Part shown: piece after piece, positions 24,935-34,331 of the stretch | Layout of the letters: each line of letters opens with the position of its first letter | How positions within the stretch are numbered: position 1 is the first letter of the stretch | NCBI RefSeq assembly: GCF_009914725.1 | Contig: NZ_JAAAWJ010000015.1 | Location: 1-41,411, forward strand | Direction: 5' to 3' | DNA length: 41,411 nucleotides | Source of the DNA: Methanogenium sp. MK-MG | GTDB taxonomy: Archaea > Halobacteriota > Methanomicrobia > Methanomicrobiales > Methanomicrobiaceae | Notes under the pieces: model-generated | The model's database searches: none | What the model was told of the DNA's origin: nothing | The model's input: the letters and a program-made list of their open reading frames with translations, nothing else | Program-made: the position numbers and the translations under genes

Positions 24935-27672
24935 TCCAGCTGCTCAATAATCATCCGGCGCCCGGCGGCAAGCGCCTCGTCAAGAGATGCTGCCGAGGCA
25001 CCGCTGCCCTGTGCGAGAGACGGTTTGCCGCCTCCTTTTCCGCCAAGTATCTCACATACACGGCGTACAATCTCACCAGCGTTCACGCGCTCCACACCGG
25101 ACGCAACCACAACATGCACCCGGTCTCCGGTGCCTGCGAGAAGGGCAATGCCCCCTTCGTTTGCATACGCTGTCGCCATCGAAACCACCTCTTTGGGAGA
25201 GGCGGCAACGGCATGAACCGTGACACTGACACCTGCGATATCCTCCACCGGAATACCGGCCACCTCCAGCTCGGCGATCTTCTTCTGCAGGCGCTCAATC
25301 TCCTTTCTCTGCTCCTTCCACTCGGTGAAGAACCGCCCGACCGATGAGGGGAGGTTCTCGCGCTGGACGCTCAGGGTTGCAACCGAGGTGTCAACCAGCC
25401 CTTCCAGCCACTGGTTGTATGCGACAGCGGCCATGCCTGCGGAGAATTCAAGGCGTTCAATGCCGTCCTGCACATGTTCCAGACGCATAATCCGCACCGA
25501 CCCGATCTGGCCGGTACTGCTGCAGTGTGTACCGGCACAGGCCTGCACATCGCCTGCCACCCGGACGATACGGATGCGGGCACCCGGCGGCACACCGCCC
25601 TGATAGAGGTCAAACCCGTACTTCTGTTCGGCTGCGGTCCGGTCCTCCCATCCGATATGCACCGGGAGGTCATCCAACACCAGCCGGTTTGCGGCATCCT
25701 CAATCTGCTGCAGTTCTTTCTCAGAGACATGACGGAAATGCCGGATATCGAGGCGTGAACTCCCGACCCCTTTCTGGGCACCGGCCTGGTGAATATGCGG
25801 GCCAAGCACCTCTTTTGCGGCATGCAGCAGGACATGGGTTGCGGTGTGATGGCGCATCATCGTCTTCCTGCGTTCCTCATCAATCATTCCTTTGACATGT
25901 TCGCCGCGTCTTAAGGGTTCGCCGGTGATATGGTGCACGATCACACCACCAATCTTTACCACATGGTCAACCTTGCTGATACCTTCTTCAGAGACAATCT
26001 TACCAATATCAGCCGGCTGACCGCCGCCCTCCGGGTAGAAGAGCGTCTGGTCAAGCACCAGATACTCATCAAACTGGTCCAGCACAATCGCATCAAAATC
26101 GGTCGCCTGCGGGAGGTCGTAGTAGAGCATCTTTGTATCGGGCATGGCCTCAACCCTCTCGCGGATTGCGGCATACGGATCTTCTGCTTCCCCCGATACC
26201 TCGGATTCTGAATGCACATCTGCAATCAGGGAGTAGAAGTTATCCGGCAGGTCCACACCCGCACCCTCCCTCTCTGCGATGTCACGCACGATCTCAGGCG
26301 GGATGCCATGAGAGTCGTAGAGCGTAATCAGTTCATCCAGAGGTATGGGCAGATTCTTCTTTTTATAGGCAACTGCCGCCTTCTGGACAATTCTGCCGCC
26401 GCGTTCCATCGTGACGGCATACTTCTCCTCCTCATTTCTGATGATCTCCTGCACGACACTGATCTCCTGTTCAAAGGAGGCAAGGCCGATGGTTCGCATC
26501 TGGTATTCAATGAGATCAGCGAGCGTCTCGTCCATCTCAATCTCATTCATCATCCGCAGCGTCCGCCTGAGCACCAGACGGGCCAGGTAGCCCTCCTGTG
26601 CATTGGACGGCACGATACAGTCACCAAGCATATAGGCAAGACAGCGCGTGTGGTCGGCAATCGCGTAGATACGCTCTATCGGAGCAATGATGTCCTGCAG
26701 TTTCTGGTAGGGTACACCGATATTCTCTGCCACGGTCCTGCGCATCTCATAGAGATTGGAGCCGGTGATGTCCATGAGCCCGGCATACTTTGCATTCAGT
26801 GCGAGAATACGGGCAAATTCGGAGTTATTGAGGAGACTGGTGAGGCCCGCAGACTCTATCAGACGACTGATCAGTTCAGGGAAGACTGCGTCATAGACCG
26901 TTGGACTGCCCTGCGAGGCCCAGACCATACGTTCCAGACCATATCCGGTGTCAACAATCCGCAGGTTCATCGGATAATAGGGGACACCCTCCATGTCAAC
27001 GGGTTCCCTGCCGTTGTCACGCTTTGTCATGCTCATAAAGACAAGGGTTGCCACTTCAAGCCCGCCGATGAGCACCTCCACACTGGGGCCCGCGTTGCCG
27101 CCGCCGATCCATGGATGTTCCTTGTATGTCACACGGCTCAGGTCAGCCCCGACGGACGCGAGAAACCGGTCACAGAGGCTGACGGTCTCATCCTTCCAGT
27201 ATATGTTATCCTCATCCGTATTGAACGCATGATGGGCCATCATCTCAAACGTAGTCAGATGGCGGCCGGACCGTCCCACCGAATCCAGATCATTTAACCG
27301 GATGCAGGGCTGGGATATAGTCAGGGGGTTTGCAGGCGGGGGCACCTCACCATTGGTCACATACGGCTGAAAATCCGCAATGGATGCGATCGTCAGATAT
27401 ATATCATCACGCCAGCGGGCAGCCACAGGGTAGCGCCCGATTCGTGTATGGCCGTTCTGTTCAAAAAAACTCAGATACGCTTCACGCATCTCGTCAATGG
27501 TATGGGGAGAGAAGACCGGGTTGCCGATGAATGAATATGGCTCACACGGTGCATCACCGCAGTATTCACGCTCAGGGTCCCGTGTCCAGAACGCTGAACC
27601 GCAGGCCTGACAGATCTTCCTGACCAGACCGTTCTCTCTGAAATATTCAAGCTGATATTCTTCCTCGAGCAT
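24931..27672 (-). CDS. alaS: alanyl-tRNA synthetase, archaeal type
   Basis: A 913-aa class II synthetase charging tRNA-Ala. It has the archaeal N-terminal extension with a Cys pair (ICQACGSAFW), the catalytic domain starting YLSFFEQNGHTRIGRYPV, with LTISQPCIRLNDLD and FEMMAHHAFN, the tRNA-recognition helical part, the editing domain with zinc ligands HHTATHVLLHAA and CAGTHCSSTG, and a C-terminal oligomerisation domain with GGKGGGKPSLAQGSG near the end. Length and order match archaeal AlaRS. A TATA-like TTATTATAATC is present about 20 to 30 bases before the ATG, so the mRNA may be leaderless. The winged-helix gene is translated from its end. Confidence 0.97.
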   Translation of the reverse strand: MLEEEYQLEYFRENGLVRKICQACGSAFWTRDPEREYCGDAPCEPYSFIGNPVFSPHTIDEMREAYLSFFEQNGHTRIGRYPVAARWRDDIYLTIASIADFQPYVTNGEVPPPANPLTISQPCIRLNDLDSVGRSGRHLTTFEMMAHHAFNTDEDNIYWKDETVSLCDRFLASVGADLSRVTYKEHPWIGGGNAGPSVEVLIGGLEVATLVFMSMTKRDNGREPVDMEGVPYYPMNLRIVDTGYGLERMVWASQGSPTVYDAVFPELISRLIESAGLTSLLNNSEFARILALNAKYAGLMDITGSNLYEMRRTVAENIGVPYQKLQDIIAPIERIYAIADHTRCLAYMLGDCIVPSNAQEGYLARLVLRRTLRMMNEIEMDETLADLIEYQMRTIGLASFEQEISVVQEIIRNEEEKYAVTMERGGRIVQKAAVAYKKKNLPIPLDELITLYDSHGIPPEIVRDIAEREGAGVDLPDNFYSLIADVHSESEVSGEAEDPYAAIRERVEAMPDTKMLYYDLPQATDFDAIVLDQFDEYLVLDQTLFYPEGGGQPADIGKIVSEEGISKVDHVVKIGGVIVHHITGEPLRRGEHVKGMIDEERRKTMMRHHTATHVLLHAAKEVLGPHIHQAGAQKGVGSSRLDIRHFRHVSEKELQQIEDAANRLVLDDLPVHIGWEDRTAAEQKYGFDLYQGGVPPGARIRIVRVAGDVQACAGTHCSSTGQIGSVRIMRLEHVQDGIERLEFSAGMAAVAYNQWLEGLVDTSVATLSVQRENLPSSVGRFFTEWKEQRKEIERLQKKIAELEVAGIPVEDIAGVSVTVHAVAASPKEVVSMATAYANEGGIALLAGTGDRVHVVVASGVERVNAGEIVRRVCEILGGKGGGKPSLAQGSGASAASLDEALAAGRRMIIEQLE

Positions 27673-27741
27673 GGGTAATCACAGTAACCTGATTATAATA
27701 ATCACCACGGGATTCCATATAGTGTTTGTTCCTCACGGTTT

Positions 27742-28026
27742 TCAGAACGAATCCTGGTACCATTCGTCACGCTCTACAATCGTTCCAAGCGCTTTTGCCG
27801 TCCTGTAGGCAAGGATATGCCAGCACTGGGATCCCCGGTACGTGAAGTCACCACAGGTGCAGAATTCCTCATCCACGACATAGGTGTCAGTGGTGCCAAT
27901 CACCACACAGAAGTCACGATACTGTATCACCCGCCCGTTTTTTGCAGCAAAAACCGCTTTTTCTCCTTTCATGTCATAGAGGCGGCAGACCTCTGTGATC
28001 ACCTCAGCTGCGTCACTGCCGACCAT
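27742..28026 (-). CDS. small SWIM zinc-finger protein
   Basis: A 94-aa protein containing a SWIM-type zinc motif: CTCGDFTYRGSQCWH, that is C-x-C-x(n)-C-x-H. SWIM domains bind DNA or protein; stand-alone small ones are common in methanogens and haloarchaea and not characterised. The ATG shares its A with the Nif3 gene stop (TGATG), so it is translated by coupling. Function unknown. Confidence 0.82.
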   Translation of the reverse strand: MVGSDAAEVITEVCRLYDMKGEKAVFAAKNGRVIQYRDFCVVIGTTDTYVVDEEFCTCGDFTYRGSQCWHILAYRTAKALGTIVERDEWYQDSF

Positions 28027-28730
28027 CAGTGCTGCACCATTGCGGGGATGTCTTCAAGAAAGGTCCAGCCCATCCGTTGGGAAAGCATCCGCATTCCCGG
28101 TGCTTCGGTCGCATAATGGGTGGATTCAATGAGGGGAATACCTGAAGAACGCATGACACTGTGTTTCAGCTCCGCCGAGAGGAATGCCTCCGCTTCATGC
28201 GCCTCAGCCTCAGAGATCAGGTCGGGGGAAAAACATGAGCCACCGGCAACGGCAAGGCGGCAGGGCACAGGCACATCCCCGTAGACCCGGAGGGGTGCAC
28301 CCAAGAGGTCAGCCACTTCATCCGGGGAACGGGTGAGGGTGCCGATGACACCCAGTGAGAGGGGGACAACCTCCGTGAGATGAAGCGTCTCTGCCAGTGC
28401 GTCATTGATGCCGCCCTGTGCATGGTCAAAATTGGTGTGCATCACATAGATATTCAGCCCTGCGGCAAGGGCTGTGCCAATGATCCGTCCTGATTCGCCT
28501 CCGATGCGGGTGAGAGGATTCCATATCGGTGTGTGATGCACGACAAGCATATCCGCCCCCTCTGCGACCGCTGCCCTGACCACCGGGAGTGTCGCATCAA
28601 GGGCGCAGCACACGGTATTCACATCTTCATGCCCTTCAATAATACGGCCGATTCTGCCACCATCGAACTCCTCTGCAAGCTCAGGCGGTGCAATCTCTTC
28701 AAGCATTGCAATAAAATCAGCAATCTGCAT
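28026..28730 (-). CDS. Nif3-like dinuclear metal-centre protein (DUF34)
   Basis: A 234-aa member of the Nif3/YbgI family (sometimes annotated GTP cyclohydrolase I type 2). It has EFDGGRIG near the start, MLVVHHTPIW with the two metal-binding His, MHTNFDHAQGGINDALAE (His and Asp ligands) and a C-terminal ESTHYATEAPGM (His, Glu). These ligands hold two metal ions. The in vivo function of the family is not settled; a metal-trafficking or hydrolase role is proposed. The ATG at 28730 is chosen over the longer frame to 28751 because MQIADFIAMLEEIAP is the family N-terminus. It is divergent from the homocysteine operon. Confidence 0.9.
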   Translation of the reverse strand: MQIADFIAMLEEIAPPELAEEFDGGRIGRIIEGHEDVNTVCCALDATLPVVRAAVAEGADMLVVHHTPIWNPLTRIGGESGRIIGTALAAGLNIYVMHTNFDHAQGGINDALAETLHLTEVVPLSLGVIGTLTRSPDEVADLLGAPLRVYGDVPVPCRLAVAGGSCFSPDLISEAEAHEAEAFLSAELKHSVMRSSGIPLIESTHYATEAPGMRMLSQRMGWTFLEDIPAMVQH

Positions 28731-28817
28731 AGTGAATATGTAGAGAAACAACCGGGAATAAAGTTATTGATTGCAGGACGGAAGAATGCCATCAGACAGG
28801 ATTCGGTGAATGCTCCA

Positions 28818-28832
28818 ATTACTCAGAGTAAT
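28818..28832. promoter_or_regulatory. perfect 15-bp palindrome upstream of the homocysteine operon
   Basis: ATTACTC-A-GAGTAAT has two 7-bp perfect arms around one base. It ends 10 bases before the TATA box (28843-28852) of the DUF39 gene and lies between two divergent genes. Position upstream of the BRE/TATA element suits an activator or a repressor that also controls the Nif3 gene. The regulator is not known. Confidence 0.5.
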
Positions 28833-28842
28833 AAACGTAAGC

Positions 28843-28852
28843 TTTAATTATA
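28843..28852 (+). promoter_or_regulatory. TATA box of the homocysteine operon
   Basis: TTTAATTATA is centred about 26 bases before the ATG at 28874, so transcription would begin at or right next to the start codon, giving a leaderless mRNA. No ribosome-binding site precedes the ATG, which agrees. Confidence 0.5.
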
Positions 28853-28873
28853 CACCATATCATATAATACTAC

Positions 28874-30382
28874 ATGGAAAAGACCATTGAACTCATCAAC
28901 ACCCGCATTCGCGACGGCAATGCCCGGGCAATCAGGGCAGATCAGATGCCGGATATTGTTGATGAGCTGGGTGTGGAGGGCGCACTCAGGGAAGTCGACG
29001 TGGTAACAACCGGCACGTTCGGCGCCATGTGTTCCTCCGGTGCATTCTTCAATTTCGGCCATTCAGACCCCCCTATACGGATGGAGAAGGTATGGATGAA
29101 CGAAGTGGAGGCATATGCAGGCATTGCGGCAGTGGACGCCTACCTCGGCGCCACCCAGAAATCGGAGACACAGGGCATATCATACGGCGGCGCCCATGTG
29201 CTCGAAGACCTCGTCGCAGGTAATTCAGTCCGGTTACGGGCACAGTCACGGGGAACTGACTGCTATCCCAGAAAGACACTGGAGATTGATCTGACCCTTG
29301 AGGATATGAACCAGGCCACCATGGTCAATCCGCGCAATTCCTATCAGTCATATGTGGCGGCATCCAACACCTCTGACCGGACCCTGCACACCTATATGGG
29401 CACCCTGCTGCCCAATGCAGGAAATGTTTCATACTCCGGTGCAGGCTGCCTCTCACCCATACCCAATGACCCCGGCCTGCGCACCATCGGCAGCGGCGTC
29501 CCTATATTTCTCTGCGGCGCCGAGGGCATGATCATCGGGGAAGGCACCCAGGCATCGCCCGGCAATGGTTTCGGCACCCTGATGACGACAGGGGACATGA
29601 ACGACATGTCCACCGATTTCCTCCGTGCGGCCACATTCAAGGGATATAACAGCACGCTCTATGTCGGCCTCGGTGTGCCCATACCCGTTCTCGATGAAGA
29701 GGTGGTGCGACAGACAGCTGTCCGTGATGAAGACCTGAAGACCACGATTGCAGATTACGGCGTCTCCAACCGCAACCGGCCGGACCTGCGTGAAGTCACC
29801 TACGCCGAACTGAAGAGCGGACTGGTGGAGATGGACGGTGAGGAGGTGAAGACGTCGTCTCTCTCTTCGTACAAAAAAGCGCTTGAGGTCGCTGATGAGC
29901 TGAAGTCATGGGTCGAGGGCGGAAGAATGCAGCTCGCCCTCCCCACCCGCAGAATAAACACAGAGAAAACCGCACGCCCGATGCGCGACCGGGCCCGTGC
30001 ACCCCAGGTCCGCGACATCATGAACACGAGCCTTGTCACCATCAGCGAAGACGAGAAGATCCAGACGGCGGCAAAACGACTGCTCAGAGGGGAAATAAAT
30101 CACCTTCCTGTGCTTGACGACACAAACCGGCTGGTCGGCATCGTCACCACCTTTGACATAGCGAAGGCAGTGGCATCCAACGGGAAAGGCGGGACTGTGC
30201 GTGACATCATGACAAAACGGGTGGTATATACATCACCTGCTGAGGCAGTGGATGTGGCCACCCGCAAACTGGAGATGAACAATATCAGTGCCCTCCCGGT
30301 CGTGGACGAAAACGGCAAACTGGCCGGGATTCTTTCTGCAATTAACCTGGGCAAACTCTTTGAACGGGGGTGGAAACGATGA
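28874..30382 (+). CDS. homocysteine biosynthesis protein, DUF39 with two CBS domains
   Basis: A 502-aa protein of COG1900. Residues 1-360 are the DUF39 domain with the conserved Cys in MCSSGAFFNFGH (Cys53), SGAGCLSPIPND and FLCGAEGMIIGEGTQASPGN. Residues about 380-500 carry two CBS domains (VRDIMNTSLVTISEDEKIQT and VRDIMTKRVVYTSPAEAV) that may bind SAM or a nucleotide for feedback. The Methanosarcina acetivorans homologue MA1821, with MA1822 and a COG2122 protein, is needed to form homocysteine from aspartate semialdehyde and sulfide; this is established knowledge for that organism. All three partners lie together here. The stop overlaps the next start as ATGA. Confidence 0.93.
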   Translation: MEKTIELINTRIRDGNARAIRADQMPDIVDELGVEGALREVDVVTTGTFGAMCSSGAFFNFGHSDPPIRMEKVWMNEVEAYAGIAAVDAYLGATQKSETQGISYGGAHVLEDLVAGNSVRLRAQSRGTDCYPRKTLEIDLTLEDMNQATMVNPRNSYQSYVAASNTSDRTLHTYMGTLLPNAGNVSYSGAGCLSPIPNDPGLRTIGSGVPIFLCGAEGMIIGEGTQASPGNGFGTLMTTGDMNDMSTDFLRAATFKGYNSTLYVGLGVPIPVLDEEVVRQTAVRDEDLKTTIADYGVSNRNRPDLREVTYAELKSGLVEMDGEEVKTSSLSSYKKALEVADELKSWVEGGRMQLALPTRRINTEKTARPMRDRARAPQVRDIMNTSLVTISEDEKIQTAAKRLLRGEINHLPVLDDTNRLVGIVTTFDIAKAVASNGKGGTVRDIMTKRVVYTSPAEAVDVATRKLEMNNISALPVVDENGKLAGILSAINLGKLFERGWKR

Positions 30383-30765
30383 AACTGCTGGTCACATTCT
30401 CCCGAAAGGGCGGCAAACAGCCACTCATCGCACAGACCGTAAAGGATACCGGTGTGCTTATAAACGTAGAGCGGGCGTTTATCGAGTCAAACGAGGGTGA
30501 AGTCCTCATCGACGTCCCCGACGAGGATACAGAGATCATATCAGCTGCGATGGAGAAGGCGGGCGCACGCGTGAAGAAGATCGAGGATTCGGTCATCAGG
30601 GACGAGTCTGAGTGCGTAAACTGCGGTGCATGCATCAGTGTCTGCCCGCAGGACGTGCTCTCCTTCGATGAGACATGGACACTCTGCATTGACAGTTCAA
30701 AGTGTGTCCTCTGCGGCAAATGCGTGGAAGCCTGTCCCCACCAGGCACTTTCACTGCTCCCATGA
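30379..30765 (+). CDS. NIL-domain ferredoxin of homocysteine synthesis
   Basis: A 128-aa protein with an N-terminal NIL domain (about residues 1-75; MKLLVTFSRKGGKQPLIA, LINVERAFIES, VLIDVPDEDTEIISAAMEKA) and two 4Fe-4S motifs, CVNCGACISVCP and CVLCGKCVEACP. It is the counterpart of MA1822 and probably supplies electrons for the reductive sulfur transfer on the DUF39 protein. The ATG at 30379 overlaps the DUF39 stop, and its stop overlaps the next start, both as ATGA. Length is normal. Confidence 0.93.
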   Translation: MKLLVTFSRKGGKQPLIAQTVKDTGVLINVERAFIESNEGEVLIDVPDEDTEIISAAMEKAGARVKKIEDSVIRDESECVNCGACISVCPQDVLSFDETWTLCIDSSKCVLCGKCVEACPHQALSLLP

Positions 30766-31469
30766 TCCGGGAACATTTCCAGTACCGGACAACCATCACC
30801 ACCATCCTCGCCGAAGAGGAGAGACATATCAGAGCAGCCAAAAATGCAATGGTGGACGCCCGGAGTGAACTGGAACGCGAGATCATCCGGGACCCCTTTT
30901 TTGGGTCAACCTATGACCCGTACACCACTGAAATATCCTCGCCGGTGGCACAGCGGATGGCTGTTGCATCAGAATCCGCAGGAGTCGGTCCGATGGCCGC
31001 GGTCGCAGGGACAATTGCATGGTCTGGTGTGGAAGCGATGCAGGATGCCGGGGCCACCTTCGCAGTGATTGATAATGGCGGTGACATCGCCCTCATTACA
31101 GACCGTGAGGTCACCATCGGCATTCATGCAGGCACATCTCCCTTCTCCGGTAATCTTGCCTTCCGCGTTTCGCCACAGGACGCCATACTCGGCATCTGCA
31201 CCTCCTCTGCCACCGTGGGCCCGTCGGTCTCGTTCGGGACGGCCGATGCCGTTACAGTATTCTCCCGGAATGTGTCACTTGCAGACGCCTGGGCGACGTC
31301 TCTGTGCAATGACTTTACCGAATGCTCGGATGCATTTTTTCAGGCGCGTGACCTCAGAGGCGTATGCGGCATCTGTGCCATCGCAGGTGACCTCCTCTGC
31401 CGGTGGGGCAGGCTCCCGGATATCGTACGGGCATCAGTCGATACCAGCCTGATCACCGCAGGCAGATAA
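30762..31469 (+). CDS. UPF0280/COG2122 protein of homocysteine synthesis
   Basis: A 235-aa ApbE-like protein of the UPF0280 family. Characteristic segments: IREHFQYRTTITTILAEEER at the start, DPFFGSTYDPY, GPMAAVAGTIAW, FAVIDNGGDIAL, GICTSSATVGPSVSFGTADA. A COG2122 protein was shown genetically to contribute to homocysteine formation in Methanosarcina (there encoded away from MA1821-1822); its chemistry is unknown, and its fold relation to FAD-binding ApbE is family knowledge. Here it is the third gene of one operon, which supports the functional link. The ATG at 30762 overlaps the ferredoxin stop. Confidence 0.92.
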   Translation: MIREHFQYRTTITTILAEEERHIRAAKNAMVDARSELEREIIRDPFFGSTYDPYTTEISSPVAQRMAVASESAGVGPMAAVAGTIAWSGVEAMQDAGATFAVIDNGGDIALITDREVTIGIHAGTSPFSGNLAFRVSPQDAILGICTSSATVGPSVSFGTADAVTVFSRNVSLADAWATSLCNDFTECSDAFFQARDLRGVCGICAIAGDLLCRWGRLPDIVRASVDTSLITAGR

Positions 31470-31476
31470 CAACAGA

Positions 31477-31866
31477 TCAGTTGCTGTCCACCCATTCTGC
31501 TGCGTCCCGGTATGCGCCCTTACCCCTGAAGGTCATCAGCTCCGCCTCCCCGTCTGTGACCAGCATCTCAGGATGAGCATCCGCGACACGGAACCGGATC
31601 TCATAGATGTCGCGCTCCTCAATCAGCACGCCTTTTGGAAGTGAGGATGCAGATGATAGCATGAGGCGTTCTGCTGCAAGAATTTCAGGTTCATAGCGGA
31701 AGAAATACCAGAATACCTGATAGGCATTCAGAAAATCAGAGACCAGCAGTTCATTTCTCACGCCTTCTTCAAGTTCATCAAGGACAGACACCAGTTCTGC
31801 CACATCATCGTCACTGATTGCGAGGATACTGTCGGCAAGTTCTGCCAGTTCAACATAATCAGTCAT
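31477..31866 (-). CDS. conserved acidic hypothetical protein
   Basis: A 129-aa soluble protein rich in Asp and Glu that I do not recognise. The N-terminal half is helical with Leu/Ala repeats (VELAELADSILAISDDDVAE, LVSVLDELEEG); the middle has FLNAYQVFWYFFRYEPEILAAE; the C-terminal half looks like a small beta sheet (IYEIRFRVADAHPEMLVTDG). It ends seven bases from UPF0280 in convergent orientation and starts 53 bases from the divergent winged-helix gene. Composition and frame use are coding-like and match the core genome. Confidence 0.7.
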   Translation of the reverse strand: MTDYVELAELADSILAISDDDVAELVSVLDELEEGVRNELLVSDFLNAYQVFWYFFRYEPEILAAERLMLSSASSLPKGVLIEERDIYEIRFRVADAHPEMLVTDGEAELMTFRGKGAYRDAAEWVDSN

Positions 31867-31919
31867 ATCTCACATTCCTTTTGCATGTAAAAAACTATAT
31901 GCCCGCATCCGGGTAACCT

Positions 31920-32213
31920 TTGAATGTGCGAGCAGAAGAGAGAGACTGGCAGATATACCATATTATCGCAGATAAATCCGAAATAACCGTGGATGAGATC
32001 TGCAGGATGACAGGCACAGAAGAAAGCATTGCAGAAGAATCACTGGAGCGCCTGCAGAGATACGGTCTGATTTCCCGAAAGAATGAGACCTGCGCGGTAA
32101 AATCCATCCAGGAAATTCTTATGACCGCAGAACTAAAACGGGCAATGAAGGATTCCCCCATCTATATGGAGGATGGCGTCATTAAAGTCCGGCAAGAGAA
32201 GGAGGACAAGTAA
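31920..32213 (+). CDS. small winged-helix protein upstream of trm56
   Basis: A 97-aa (or 95-aa) protein with one winged helix: [20 protein letters not shown], then [19 protein letters not shown] as recognition helix and wing start. The C-terminal 30 residues are charged. It begins at TTG (31920) or GTG (31926); there is no ATG and no good ribosome-binding site. A TATA-like ACTATAT at 31894-31900 places the transcription start at about 31922 to 31926, which suggests a leaderless mRNA starting with GTG. The stop overlaps the trm56 start (TAATG). It may regulate its own operon; unproven. Confidence 0.75.
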   Translation: MNVRAEERDWQIYHIIADKSEITVDEICRMTGTEESIAEESLERLQRYGLISRKNETCAVKSIQEILMTAELKRAMKDSPIYMEDGVIKVRQEKEDK

Positions 32214-32737
32214 TGGTGTCGGATGTACGGGTCCTGCGGCTGGGCCACCGGCCGGAACGTGACCAGAGAGTAACAACCCATGTGGCCCTCACTGCCCGGG
32301 CGCTGGGGGCAAAAGGCATGTATCTTGCAGCAGACGACAAGGGCGTGCGCCAGTCAGCGACTGATGTCGCCAATCGCTGGGGCGGCGACTTCTTTGTCGA
32401 GAATAATGCGTCATGGAAGAAGGTCATCCGTGAATGGAAGGATGCAGGGGGCATAGTAGTCCATCTGACCATGTACGGTCTGCGGATGACGGATACCATC
32501 GATGAGATCAAAAAACATGAAAAGGTGCTCGTGGTCGTCGGTGCGGAGAAGGTGCCGTCAGACATCTACGAACTCGCCGACTACAATATATCGGTCACCA
32601 CACAGCCCCATTCAGAGATCTCAAGCCTGGCCCTCATCCTCGACAGGCTCTTTGACGGAGGTGAACTGAACCGCGAATATCCGGATGCAGAGATGGTAAT
32701 AATTCCGTCTGAACACGGCAAGAGGTTTGAGGATTGA
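32213..32737 (+). CDS. trm56: tRNA (cytidine-56-2'-O)-methyltransferase
   Basis: A 174-aa SPOUT-class methyltransferase that methylates the ribose of C56 in the T loop of archaeal tRNA, in place of the bacterial-type pattern. Family segments: [74 protein letters not shown]. The knot motifs lie in the second half. GGAGG precedes the ATG inside the end of the upstream gene. Length is typical. Confidence 0.94.
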   Translation: MVSDVRVLRLGHRPERDQRVTTHVALTARALGAKGMYLAADDKGVRQSATDVANRWGGDFFVENNASWKKVIREWKDAGGIVVHLTMYGLRMTDTIDEIKKHEKVLVVVGAEKVPSDIYELADYNISVTTQPHSEISSLALILDRLFDGGELNREYPDAEMVIIPSEHGKRFED

Positions 32738-33819
32738 AGGGCCGGGTCCTCGTCGCCGGGTTTGCAACCCGCCACGTGGTCAGGTCTGCATATGCCGCAG
32801 GCTATGAGGTCTGTGCCATCGACCATTTCTGTGACCAGGACCTCACATGGTACACAAAAGAACAGCAGACCTTTGAGGAACTGGCCGAATTACCGGATCT
32901 CATCGGAGACATCTGTTCACGCCATACGTTTGACTGCATCGTCACCACCTCCGGCGCAGAGGAGATGGACCTCGGGCGAAACGTCTGCGGGACACCGCCT
33001 GATGTGGCTGCCCGGTTCTGTACAAAGACCGGCATTCAGCAGTTCTTTGAGGAGCATGGCTTCCCGGTGCCACCTCTCCTTCACGAAGGGGAGTATCCCG
33101 CGTTCATTAAACCTGACACCGGCGCGGGCGGCTGGCGCAATGCGCTTGCCGCCACCGCGGACGACGAGGCAGCATGGACTGAGTGCTGGCCGGACACCCC
33201 GTACGTACGCCAGCATCCGGTGGAAGGTATCCCCTGCAGTGTCTCCTGTATCGCTGACGGCACGTCTGCACGGGCCCTCAGCCTGAACCGCCAGTTTAAC
33301 CGCGGCGGGGAAGGGGAACGCAGATTCGGATTTGCAGGGGCGATAACACCTTTCCTATCGGAAGAACGCGAAAGCATCCTCAGCCTTGCAGAGGATATTG
33401 CAGCAAAAAGCGGGTGTATCGGTTCACTGGGGATTGATTTTATGCTGACAGCTGACGGCATCCGCACCATTGAGATCAATCCGCGGTTCCAGGCAACGCT
33501 TGACATCGTGGAGATTTCTACAGGGACAAATATCTTTGAATTGCACCGCAATGCGGCCCGTGGCATCCTTCCCGCTGCCCGCCCAATCCCAAAAAAGACC
33601 GTTGTGCGCTCCATCATCTTTGCAGAACACGACTGTGTGGTAAAGGATGACCTGAAATCACTTCATCCCGACGTTGCAGATATACCATGGCCGGGGACGG
33701 AGATTGAAGAGGGAAGTGCGGTCCTCAGCGTCTATGGCCACGGTGCGGATGAGGACGAAGCACTCGCTGCCTTGGATAAGACTATTACCAGAGTACACAG
33801 ATATATGAGCAGATGGTAG
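32734..33819 (+). CDS. ATP-grasp protein of unknown substrate (COG2232-like)
   Basis: A 361-aa ATP-grasp protein, started by TTG overlapping the trm56 stop. The N-terminal pre-ATP-grasp domain has [20 protein letters not shown]; the ATP-binding part has [18 protein letters not shown] (Lys and Gly loop) and [15 protein letters not shown]; the metal-binding part ends in [16 protein letters not shown] (Glu, Asn). It resembles carboxylate-amine ligases related to biotin carboxylase. Substrates are unknown. In many methanogens a gene like this sits near tfe and trm56 (memory). The end overlaps tfe by 7 bp. Confidence 0.85.
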   Translation: MKGRVLVAGFATRHVVRSAYAAGYEVCAIDHFCDQDLTWYTKEQQTFEELAELPDLIGDICSRHTFDCIVTTSGAEEMDLGRNVCGTPPDVAARFCTKTGIQQFFEEHGFPVPPLLHEGEYPAFIKPDTGAGGWRNALAATADDEAAWTECWPDTPYVRQHPVEGIPCSVSCIADGTSARALSLNRQFNRGGEGERRFGFAGAITPFLSEERESILSLAEDIAAKSGCIGSLGIDFMLTADGIRTIEINPRFQATLDIVEISTGTNIFELHRNAARGILPAARPIPKKTVVRSIIFAEHDCVVKDDLKSLHPDVADIPWPGTEIEEGSAVLSVYGHGADEDEALAALDKTITRVHRYMSRW

Positions 33820-34331
33820 AGGAGACAGACGTGCTGGATAATCCTGCGGTTCGGGCATATTTGATCCGGATGGTGGGAGAAGAAGGGCTTACCCTTCTGG
33901 AAAAATTTGACCGTACAGTTGAAAAGACCGATGAGCAACTGGCTGAGGAGACCGAAATTAACCTCAATTCAGTCCGGAATACGTTGTATACACTCTACGG
34001 GAAGCGTCTCGCCCAGTACCGGCGGGAAAAAAACCAGGAGACCGGGTGGCTCACCTATAAATGGACACTCAGGCTGGATAACCTGAACGATGCCCTCACC
34101 GAGGACATGGAGAACGCATTCGACAAACTGGATGCACGGGAACGGTATGAAGACGAGAACGACTTTTACATCTGTAATAACTGCGGCATCGTCTATACGT
34201 TCACTGACGCCCTTGCACTCGAGTTTGCCTGCAACTGCGGAACCCAGATGGAACATTATGATAACGAACTTCTTCTTAATGCACTCAAAACGCGTGTTGC
34301 CGCAATGAAGGTGACACTGGGCAAAATCTGA
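33813..34331 (+). CDS. tfe: transcription initiation factor E, alpha subunit
   Basis: A 172-aa general transcription factor that helps RNA polymerase open promoters. The N-terminal winged helix covers about 1-90 (AVRAYLIRMVGEEGLTLLEK, TDEQLAEETEINLNSVRNTL, YTLYGKRLAQYRREK), then a coiled linker, then a C-terminal zinc ribbon with CNNCGIVYTFTDAL and CNCG. Full length. The ATG overlaps the ATP-grasp gene, and the stop shares an A with the HD gene start (TGATG). Position in this operon with tRNA-modification genes is conserved in relatives from memory. Confidence 0.95.
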   Translation: MVEETDVLDNPAVRAYLIRMVGEEGLTLLEKFDRTVEKTDEQLAEETEINLNSVRNTLYTLYGKRLAQYRREKNQETGWLTYKWTLRLDNLNDALTEDMENAFDKLDARERYEDENDFYICNNCGIVYTFTDALALEFACNCGTQMEHYDNELLLNALKTRVAAMKVTLGKI

